In this document: one piece after another, positions 36,601 to 48,600 of the stretch
Position numbering within the stretch: position 1 is the stretch's first letter
Layout of the letters: the number at the start of each line of letters is the position of its first letter
Source: Telmatactis stephensoni
Taxonomy: Eukaryota; Cnidaria; Anthozoa; Actiniaria; Isophelliidae
Assembly (NCBI GenBank): GCA_029948255.1
Contig: JALIZF010001345.1
Span: 1-64,000, forward strand
Length of the DNA stretch: 64,000 nt
Direction of reading: 5' to 3'
Notes under the pieces: generated by a model
The model's database searches: none
The model's input: the letters and a program-made list of their open reading frames with translations, nothing else
What the model was told of the DNA's origin: nothing
Translations under genes and position numbers: made by a program

Positions 36601-39600
36601 GTGCCATTTTATACCCATTTATACTATATATATAATTATAGCGGAGCTTCGGCCCGCGCGAGTGGAGCCCCAGTACTTTAGAAAAATGGTAACCCATCGA
36701 GTTGTTTTTCATGGCTTGAGTATACGTCACTTCCGTACTCCGTCCGTCCGTCCGTGCCATCGCGATGCTGATTGGCTGATTGCTTTTTGGCGCCAACTTG
36801 ACGCGCGCTGACACCTTGAAATCTGAAAATTTACAAGTTTCCTTGCAGTTTTAACTTGCAAAGCTTAAAAATATTATTCTCGAAACCTCGTAAAAATTTA
36901 GCGATTTTCATGATCATTAATCTGTACCAATCTTGACAGGTTAAAGCGAAAAAAAACGTACGTTTGAATTTTTTTTCGGGCCCGCCGGGGTGTCGTTTCA
37001 AAAACTGCTCGAAAGACGAAGGACACAGAGAATATTTTCAAAGTTGAAGCTGGACGACTTTTTAGTTGGATTCGTAGCTTCAAAACTTCTCATAATGAAT
37101 GAGTCATTAAGGATCGTGTATTCTTCGTTTCGTGAAGATGCCTTCAGTAAAGCTGCTTAAAATTAAAATTATCGACTGTGTCTTTCTTATCTTCCGAAAC
37201 TGCGCGTTCGTTCGTCTGTGTCCCTTGCAACAACTCGTTTTGACGCTTGAGCGATGCCAGTTGTCGTTGTAACTCCTTCAGCTCTTGCTGCTTCACCAGA
37301 TGCTCGTGTTTCTCCTTCTCGGCTTCGATTTGCTGGCGTAAACACTCGACATCGTCAGTGGTTACATCCTCCACTACAGGCAATTCACTAAAACTCTCGT
37401 GAAACACGTCCGTGTTCTCGTCTAAGTCCTCCTCTGCTCCCCTGTCAAGGGCGGCGTAATCTCGTCTCGTGTTAGCACGAAGTTCGCGAGACATAATGTA
37501 GATCAATACTAAGAAATATATATAAATACTAAGAAAGACTACTGGATCGTACAAGAAGCATGTGCTAGTGACTACTACATAGAAATGTGATAGCTAGAGA
37601 TGTTACCTAATACGATACCCAGAACCTAGGCAACGGGGAGCCGCCTTGGTCAAATTAATCATTTTAATCCAATCAAAATGTGCCAAGTTGGAAATCAAGA
37701 ATCGTCTGCATTGAGCGTGAAACAAGGACTATGCTTCTAAAGACAATGTAAAGACAACAAGGAAAGCACTTCAAGGTAAAGACCTTGGCCAGAAAATGAT
37801 GTCAAAAAGTCTCTTGTACCTATATTTGATCTTTTAGCTTTTATTTGGGATTGATGACTTAAAAAAATAAACTTTTATGCACATTGAACTGTGGCCAAGT
37901 TTAAACAAACACTCGATCAAGTACGGCATGAAATGTACAACGACATTTTGTTTTACGGTGAACTTTTTACACTAGTTCTAATAATAAAATTAGTAAAAAA
38001 ATTGATTTTGAACTTATTTCAACCCCACTAATGTGTAAATACAGCTCAAGTTTATGTCTCGAATTTAATGAAAAAATTGACAGGAAAAAAAAGAAGGAAT
38101 TTATTGCTCAGTGAGTCCTATGAGACCCTAAATGCAGACTGAAAATGCTTAATTCCTTGTTTTCTTGTTATGTCAAGTAGCTGTTTTTATAATCACTTTA
38201 AATTGTATTATCAGTGTAATCTGGAAGAGAAAAGTGGGAGACAAATATTCACCTAGCTAGTGTGTCATTCTATTCTACATTAAATAACAAAACAACAACA
38301 ACAACAACAACCACAAAAAACAAGATGTCACAAATATAGTGAAGACAGACAAATCAAGATTTGTTGTTCTGTAATATTCAGGATGTTGAAAAGGTTTAAT
38401 TACTTGTATCAATTTAAAAAAAGGTTTTGGAGATTTGGCTTTCTATTTCTGAAAATTATGAACCACTACAAAGTCAATAATTTATGAAATCTGACAGTAA
38501 ATCTGAATATTAAAATCTACTGTTATAAAGCTAGGTCACTGAGCTTACAAGTCCATACAATATACAAACGAAAACCAAACTTATTTTAAAAATGCTTTTT
38601 AAAATAATCTTCATTTCAACTTTTTCAATTACCACAGGAAGCCACAGAATATTAAAATTGAAATTGGAGCTCTGCTTTTAGGTAGTAGTTGTTTTGAGTT
38701 GTTTTACAATTTCATCTAAAGTCATGATTAGTGTAATCTGGAAGAGAGAATTCTTGTTTCGTGTAAAGACAACTATTTATCTGTGTCATTCTATTCTACA
38801 TAGTACAAAAACAAGATGCCACAATACTGTCAAGACAGAAAAATCTAAATATAATGTTCTGCAATGTCTAATTGCAGTAATTGTTTAATTGAAGGATGTT
38901 GAAATCAGGTTCAGTACTATTTAATTTTATGTGAATGAAATCAGCTTGAGGGATTTTTGCATTCTATTTCTGAGAATTATGAACCACTACTACAAAGTCA
39001 ATTATAAAATCTGACTGAATCTGAATAACTATCACTATGGTGACTGAGCTTGAAAGCCTTATAAATCTCAGGAGACTGAAGGGCAAGAAATAAAGCTTGA
39101 TCTATAATCTTTATTTAAACCTTTACAACAAAATGCAATCTTTGTTTGCCTATTACCACAGGAAGCCCCATTCATTTGAATCAAATTAACGTCAAAATAA
39201 AAGAAAGTATTTAAAACTATTATTATATTTAAATGGGAGCTCCGCTATTAGGTAGTACCTAATTTTTATATTATATATCATTATAAAATATTTGAGATAT
39301 AACACACGCTGATTAGGTGGCTACAATGTGTATATCAGAGGAGAGAGACATGGTGTGCACAAAAATCATCAAAAATATTTTATAAAAGCAATCTAAAACG
39401 ATTGCTTATGTCTGTGTACAGTGTGATATAAACACTCTGGAAGATGTAGAGCACTCGAAAAGCAAATTTGCTTTCCTCTTGCTCTACATCTTCCATTATG
39501 TTTATATCACAGTGCAGAGACGTGTGCACATTTTATATTCCTTAAAAAGACCATGTGATTATAGCACTAAGAGTCTGAGTGAAACTCAGTATTAATGTCT

Positions 39601-42600
39601 GTGTGATGTATGCAGCTACTAACTGCTATTTTTAGTCATTTTGCCATTGCCCATACAAGGCTCAAGGCATACGTGCGTATGGAGGAGACCATATACTTTC
39701 AGCAATTCTATTAAGAGCCTTGTATGAGTGATGGCAAAATTACTAACAATAGCCTTTGTCGTTGCATACATTGCAATGACACATTACAGACATCAATACT
39801 GAGTTCTGCTCTAAGTAGTAATGGTTGGTTGCTAATATTCATGGTTACCATTGTTTGATCTGCCTTGTGAGTGAATGCATTCATTTCTGGTTTAGTGGGA
39901 AGACCAACACGAAGGAATATCATGTGAATGCTTCGCTGCTTGGAAGGAAGCTAATGACCCTGAGGCACAAGCAAATGGTCTTGCTGCACACTTGAAGCAA
40001 AATGGAATTGGTAATGATGAACTCCTATTTGTTTTGATCAATAATTTACTCTGAAAGTACCCCAGAAATAAAGATTTTACCTAATGATAATGGATAAATA
40101 TATGCCTGTCAGTGATGAAGTGGTGCCGTTATCAATTTGGTGTTTTTTTTGTTTTTTGTTTGCATAATCCCCCAATTCTTTGCTTTTGTTGTTTTACCAA
40201 ATCATGAAGCTTGGTTAACTTTCTAACCATAGTGGATGGCCCAGTAAATGTAATAGTTAACCTGCTGTATTCTGTTACAGAGTGTCCAAGCTGCAAATTT
40301 CCTTATGACCTTGCCAAAGGAGGCTGTATGCATTTCAAGTGTAGCCAGTGCAGCCATGAGTTTTGTAGTGGATGCTACAAACCACTCAGACGTGGTCAGG
40401 TAGGTTCCTTTATTGAATGGATGCATAAGTCAATCAGTTGGTCTTTTCAGTGGTCTGATGGTTTTAATAATAAGTTTACTTAATAAGTGAGTCAGTCTGT
40501 CCATTGGTCAGTTGATAGGTGGGTGGATGGGTGGGTAGGTAGGTAGATAGGTGGGTGGGTGGCTCGGTGGGTTTATGGGTGGCTGGGTGAATGTGTGATT
40601 CTGAATTTCTGAGCAGCAAACAAAAAAAGATGCATGACAAGGTATTAACGAAGGTATCAGGGTACCCCTAGCGACCGGTGTGCGTTCAACTCTATATTGC
40701 GCCAAAACTTTTAGTCTAAACTACATTGAAGTATACATTTTTAGAAAGCTGAATAAATGTAGAAACTATTTCAGTCTATTATTTTTATCATAAAATAATT
40801 GATTTCCTTTTAGGTTAGAGCGAATTATTCAAATTTTCACCGAGGTGTCTTCATGGAGTTCTCGGTCAATCAATATTGAGCCGAAAACAATGTTTACTAT
40901 CTTTCTGAGATCATGAGATATCACTTGTCAAAAGTGTGTCTCAGATTTTTGATTAGTTGCCCTGTTGTTCTGTTATACGTTCCTAAAGTTACAACACCAC
41001 CAAAATAGCTGTATCCGATACAAAAAAGACGATAACTTTGGAATGGAGCAAAAAATCGAAAATCGGAGATACACTTTTAAAGAACAATTATTGAAGACGA
41101 CCCCTGCCAAATTTCAGATGAATCCATTAAAATCCCTTTGACTGGGAACTCAAAATACACGGCTAATTGAACGTAAATGCACTTGAATCGGAGAAAAACG
41201 CAAAAATATGTTTTGGAGCCATGAAGCGGGTTTGTTGATACAAGGGGATTATAACACCTCATAATCTTGCCTGATGACAGCTGAAGTAAAGGGCAACCAA
41301 AATCTTGTTACGTTTCCCACACAAATGACGGGAAGTCAAGGCAATTTGATCCCATTGAACTTTAGCTCTTGTTGAATAATCTTTTTAATACAAAGGTTTC
41401 GATAGTTAAACAAATATATTCTTCGCCGACAAGCTCTCTTGATGACAGGTCAATTGACAAGTGATGTCAACAGATAATTGACAGGGATTAATCTGGAAAA
41501 AAGTTTTTTTGCTTATAACTCGCTATTAAAAATCGCTAGTGAAATAATTTGTTCACTAAATCATAGCTTATTGTGTATTCTCTCAGAAAATGCAAAAAAG
41601 TAAAAATCGACCCTTTTGAGAAACTTTGGGGTACCCTGATACCTTAAATAAAAACAAGCTAATGGTTTTACAGTGCTTATACTAAACACCTAAAAGGCTA
41701 AAGGATTGAATGAATTGACAAACAAAAGAGAGGCTGAAAGGGAAAAGGAAATTGCTTTTATTTAGACCTCTCATCTGTCTATATTATGATGAGATTTGGT
41801 TTTCTGTACATCTGTACTCTTACTAATAGATAGTTATGCATAAATGACATCAAAATACTAACAATAAAGTTGTAGCATGGCTGTTATTCCCTCACATTCA
41901 CGCTGGGCATAAATGACCCCAAAATCGCTCATCAAAACGTCATCGTTTTACTCAAGCCATCATATCTTCAAGAGTCTTCCATCGATTGGGACGAAATTTT
42001 GACCATTTTTTCAAAAGTGTGTCAATTCAAAAAGGCACCAATTGTAGGTGTGACAAAAATGACCAACTTTTCATTGCAGCTTAGGTTTCATATATAACAT
42101 ATTCTGCAATACACTTTAATAATAATAATGGAAACTTTATTCTATATTTATACAACAATTACAAATCTCTCTACTTACAGGCAATTTGCAATTGACTACT
42201 CAAGTGATACATGCATTTATAAATGTAAACGACAAAATGATTTAGAAAATATATATACATATATATATCAAAATTTCAATAAGTCTGGGTTATTCCATTC
42301 TTTGTTTCGACAGCAGAAAAGGTAATACGTTGATCTGATTGTAATGTTGATAATTTTTTTTACAATATAGTTTTGTTGTTTCTTGTCCTCTAGGCCAAGT
42401 TCATTTAACATTTCGATGAAATCAGACGATTGATGGGAGAATACACCCAAAGTACTGATTGAAAGGTTTACAAATTTAACCTGCTGAAAATGATTCTTGT
42501 GGTCGATGACAGTCTCGTGATATTTACGTTGTTTCCGGTCTAAGTTGTTTTGTAGATTTGTTTCAAAGCCAACAGTTAATTCTAGAATATACAAGCACTT

Positions 42601-45600
42601 ATTTGATATGGACAACACTATGTCAGGACGCAAGCTGTCACCAGTTATGATAGAGGGGCTCGGAAAACCAGGAAGATCGACGTATAGAGTTGAGTTTTTG
42701 ATGGATGGAAGACTATGAGCAATGAAATTCAGGACAGAATCATGACGCCAGGAGAAGCGGCCTTCTTGTAGGTAGTGATTACAACCCGCGACAACATGAA
42801 GAAGAGATTCAGGCATTAGGCATAGGGAGCAGTCAGAGTTGGAGGAAATACCCCATTTGACAAGGTTTTTCCGTGTAGGGAGAGTGTTGTTGATGTACCG
42901 GATGGTAAAGTTAAAGATGTTTTTCGGCAAGTTAGACTGTGTGGTGGACCAGATTTTATTAAGTTGTTGCATGGAGTATTTAAGGACATTTGAAAAGAAC
43001 GATCCTTGATTAGTGAGCTGATTTTGGAGTTTATCCTCTTGTGAAGAATGGAAATCTTTAAGAACTTGTTTTGTAGATGTGTACACGTCATACTGAATGT
43101 TTCTACCATTGCTAGTTGAGTTCCAGAGATGTTTTATTGAATCGTTAGTAGATGATTTTAATGCGTTGCGCAAAACTGTTTGACATTGGATGAATTTGAT
43201 GGACGGAGGGACAATATTCAGACCAAATTTGTTAGTGGTAAGGAAAACATTACTCAGTGTGCCTGATATTGGAATTTCAAGCCATTTGCGAATATACTTG
43301 TTAACAGAGGAATCGAGATTTTCTTTAACCCAAGTTAATGAGAGGTCAGCAACAGTAAAATGCCAGGATATTTTGGAAAGCACAAAGCGATTATAAAGGA
43401 GCAGTTTATTTTTAGGATGGAGAGGTTTCAAGTCAATGTCAGACATCATGTCTTCAATCACAGAAGTAAGCTCAGATTTGTGTTTTTCATTAGACATTTC
43501 AAAGTCAAAGTGCCTGCCCAGGTAGCAAAAAGAGTCGTTGGTTTTAACACGAGGAACAAGTTCATTGTTAATTAAAAGTTTAGGTAGGTATTGAACTGAT
43601 TTGGATGTAGATTTCTTGATACCAAAAGTAGAGCATTTGTCAACCCTGATTATCATATCAGCCCATTGACACCAAATTACAAAACGATTAAGAAGATGCT
43701 GGTTTTCAGATTCTTGACTACTGATAACGGCTGCGTCGTCGGCAAACTGAAACCAGTGAAGTGGGTTTAGAAATTTGTAAGAAAAACCAAATTGACTGTA
43801 TTTTTCTGACTTGATATGTTGGATGAATGTATTGAAACAGAGGTTGAAAAGAAGAGGACTAAGACAGTCGCCCTGTAGAACGCCACGGCCAACAGTTATG
43901 AAAGGAGTGCGGTATTCAGAAGTGATGATGGATGTCTTGAAGTGGGTGTACAGGCTCTTGATGAGGGTTTTTATGTGGTCAGGAATGTGATGATAAGCGA
44001 GGACAGACTGGATCAGATTATGGTGGACTTCACCAAAAGCATTTTTAAGATCAAGCAGTGTTATTACCAGGGAGCGTTGATTAATTCGAGCTTTATTAAT
44101 GATGTTGGCCATCTGTGCAGTGTGTTCCAAGGTGCCTGAAATACCAGGGGTAAAACCTTTCTGGATATCATATTCGATGAGATTATTCTTTGAGAGAAAA
44201 GAGAAGATTGCGTTACGAAGGCAGGATGTAAACACTTTCAAGGGAATGGATTCAAGAGTTATTGGACGGAAGTTAGAAGGAATGTTTGTGTCGCCTTTTT
44301 TGTGAATGAGGATTGTGCAGGCTTTTTTCCACACAGCAGGAATATCTCCAGAAGACCAAACTTGGTGTATGACTTCAGTCAGGTAAGTTCTTAGAAATGG
44401 ACAACGTTTAAAACATATAATTGAAAGCTGATCAAGCGGACAAGGACTACCAGAAGATTTCATTTTGCGGATAACATTCGTAACTTGTTCATAGGTAGGA
44501 GGTTCGATGTTGAAAGGTACTACAGGATGCGGAAGACTAGGAATCCAATGTGGAGTAGTGAACAGCTTGTTTGGATTAACTGAACTGAGAGTCTTACGAA
44601 AATATGAAGCACATTCGGACATTCCAAAGGAAGGAAGGACATTATCTTTCTTATTAAAAACATTTTTGATATAACCCCAGAAGTTTTTACTGATGAATTT
44701 ATGATGATCAATGGAATCTTCGGTCGACCTGATGAAATCAGAATCTTGTTTACGAAGCTTGTCACGCAAATGACGAGAGACATATTTTGTTTCGTTAAGG
44801 TCACCATTTGAAGATTTAAGATGTTTGAGCGCTTTCTTTAAATCTTTAACTGAGTAATCTTTGTATTTAGCAATGAAGGTGTTATCAGAAATATGTTTAT
44901 CCACAAAACCATAATTTTCAGCAAAGTAGTTGTATATAGCATCATTTAGGAGCTTGATGTTCAAATTCATATCTTGTGATCTGATTGGCTGATTTGAGTG
45001 TAGGGCAGATTTGAAAAAGGCATTTGCCGTTGACCATTCTTCGTCACTTTTTGGAAGATTTATGCCTTTTTTAAGATCTGGAGAATCATTTTCCTGAGCC
45101 AAATCATCAATAGAACTTTCTTCTGTTACAGATGGAGCAGTAAAATCATTGTTAAGTTGATGTTCGTCAATATCGGCACGTAAATCATCGTTTAAACCAA
45201 GTATTACGCGACAGCTTCGCTGATGCATTTTCAGACCACGAATTCCCTTACAATTCTTACCACAGCAGCACTTTACGATGCCATTGTTAGAAGGGTTGTT
45301 AGGAGAGCTGATGACTGGATGAGGTAGCCTAAATGAATGAGGTGCTTGGCCATTAGGAACTTGCTTTAAACGTTGTTTACATCTCCAAATATGTCGACCC
45401 AGTGAAATGAACTCCACACCACAAAACGAACAGACAGTACACAGCAACAATAACACGAGAATACTTGCACGAATCATTATACTTGCACAACAAGGACTTA
45501 ACTATATCAATACGGTGAAGTTAAATGACGACTCGAGTAAGAAAATAGCAATAAAACTGACTACACGTACAGAGCACGTTTGCACGCCATCTCTGCTCAG

Positions 45601-45631
45601 TGCATAATGCCAATCAGGGCATTATGCACTG

Positions 45632-45681
<50 letters not shown>

Positions 45682-48600
45682 CATGATAACCACTGAAAAA
45701 TGCAGTTGCTGGAATTTGCATATTCCATGATGGAGCAATGGTGCCACTAAATTGGATTTTGAAGTCATATTCAGCTTGAAGATGGTAAATGTTACTGGCG
45801 AAATTAGGGCTGCATTTTCCAATAGCAGGAGCTGTATGAATAGATCTTTGTTTTAACATCCCAGCTCTGCATCCATGATGTGTTATGGTCCTGGCAATTC
45901 GATTATCTCCTAGCACACGCCAAGTTGCACTATCCACAGCAGGAATATGTTGTATAGATGAAATTATGAACAACAATAATGTTCCCGAATAAAAACGAAA
46001 TGCCATTCTTGCGAATGGCTGTAAATTAGGTTTTCTAGGCTAGCCCAAATAGCCATAGAATCATAAGATTTAAAGAGCAAAAATTTGAGCCATGAAGCTA
46101 CTGGAGCGCAACGTCAATTCTTCTAACTTGAGATTTCCAGAACCAATATTGAGATTTCCAGTTTATTTTAGTATACATTTCCTTTGATACATATTCATAC
46201 AGTAATATTATAGGTAAAAGTACTGTACATACTAATGAACTCCCTAAGACACTCAATATGTCCAAGGTGTCTGTTGTTACAAGTTAGAGTAAAACAATCA
46301 AAAAATGTTATACCTTTGGGACCACATGAAAAATTGCAAAATTCTGTAATAATAAAGAGTATTCAATTGTCTCACAGCAGAGGTCTCACAGTAGTGGTCA
46401 TTTGGAGTGAATGCAATGTTTCGACTGTTACTGCTAGTCTCCATTAGGTGATGGTGTAGACTGATTGTTTGCTTGTCTTTATACTCATCTGTGGCTCAGG
46501 TGGGCGGAGCTCTTCTCTGTGATTGGTTGATGCTGTTGTACGTTTCCTTATGGTCTTTTACCACACCTATTGGATTTCAATGCCACTGTCTCTCTTGATG
46601 TTTAATGTTATTTTGTGTGGAGTTGGATCTGAATGGTGTTCTTTGACATGACAATCAGTGTACCAGTGCTGGTCTTGATCGATGGTCTTGACTTTGTTTG
46701 TTGGGGCCGGAGTTTCAGTAGCAGGATTTAATGTTTCCATGTATTTTTTGTAGTTTTTACCTGGGTTTAGTTCCTATACCAATAATTCATTATTCTATTT
46801 CCAGAATTGTCCTGTGTCACCTGGCTGTGCAAAGCGTGGTCTTCATGCCCACCATCCTAGGGACTGTCTGTTCTACTTACGAGACAGAGACCCAAAAGAA
46901 CTTAAAAAACTTCTTGATGACTACAACGTGGAGTACAACACTGAGCCTCCACAAAGACAGGTCGTAGGTAAGAAAATTAATTGACTATATAGTAATAATT
47001 TATTATACAATAACAATGCATAAATTACCGCGAACCCGGCCTACAAAAAGCAGACATTTTGCAGGGTCAGTTTTCACTTTGACTGCATAACAGTACAGTG
47101 GACTGAGTAAAAAAAACCATTTGAAATGGTCTCTTCACAAAGAATGATGTCTAATAGGTTGAGGATGAGATATTTTTAAAGATATTTATACAAACTCTAT
47201 TGACTGTTCTATATGAGCTACACGCGGTTTCCATTGGCCATCCAATTAATCATTTTGATGGCACATACTAAGAAACATTTTTCTCTTTTAAAAACTTAAA
47301 GTGACGCGAAATCACTTGTTATTATATGTTTTAGAATCCCGATTTCTCAAATCCTCAGTTTCTCATGATCAAACCTCCCAAATAACTCATTGTTTCCCAT
47401 GGACTCGTAAACCCAGCTGCACCCTTAAACACAGCCAAAAGGCTGATGTGGACCTGCCATAACATAAAATTATATGAGAAATATATATGTCTATAATAAA
47501 TATTGAATATTACATAAAAACATTATAAGATAGCTAAAAATATAACCTAAATTTATTTCCTAGAAATCTTATAAAAACATAAAAACTATTGAAAAATCAT
47601 AATATGATATCCCTAATTCAATAATGCTATTCTCTAAAAATTCTTTTCTTATTCAATTACACTGACTGCTGCAATAATTTTTGCCCTTATGTCAGGTGAA
47701 GAAAACCAAGTGTTAGGTATTAATAGTGAGGAATTACAAGGTGGTGATGGACCTGGTGCTGTGAATACTGGACGTTGTAAAGTCATGGAGCAGACAGAAT
47801 CAAAAGCTGGCTGGAAGGACACCGAGTGCGGAAAGGAGACTCCCGCAGATTATGCTGGTTTATGTAGGTATGTTAAATGGTTCTTGAACTTGAAGAAGAT
47901 AAAAGCAAAACAAGTGAGCAAAAGTTTCTTGATTGCTTTCAAACTGAGCTGCAATAAGGCAAAGGCAATTATTTTACTTCAAGGGCGCAAGGAGTCTAGT
48001 GGTTGCTCAATATTCTCCCAATGCAAGTCCATGTATAAAGCATTTGAAGTTGTACACCCTCTACCCCCTCTCTCCATCAGTGCTCTAGTTGTCCAAATTA
48101 TTTAAATGAAAGAAAAACTCTTATGAGTAAGATTGCCATCCAAACTACTAAATCAAATAGAGAATCGTTAAGTGACAAGGAAAAGTTCAGCCGTATCATT
48201 ATAATAACCCAATAAAATCAATTCAAAAGATAGTTGCAAAATATATTTACCATTGCTTCAAGATAAGAAATAATAATTGTAAATAATAATAATGTACAAT
48301 AGACACATATATTTAGCTGAAAACACAGAAATCACACAAAATGAAAGAATATATGAAATTATAGAGGAATATATAATTATGTATCTAAATGTTTAAAGTG
48401 TGTATCATGTAGACCGAGTAACTATGTAAATTTTTTTCCATTACAATTAAAGTAAAGTAAAGTATACAGAAGCTAATAATAAACTATAATTCTATTCTAT
48501 TCTATTCTATTCTATTCTATTCTATTCTATTCTAATATTCTATTCTATTCTATTCTATTCTATTCTATTCTATTCTATTCTATTCTATTCTATTCTATTC

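Noticed and set aside
43190..44305. Plus-strand ORFs of 65-71 codons across the LINE
   Set aside because: Antisense shadows of the LINE ORF.
46380..46720. Possible Penelope-like 3' fragment (minus strand AGTCGAAACATTGC motif)
   Set aside because: Only one short motif resembles such ends and the translated frames contain stops with no RT or endonuclease residue pattern.
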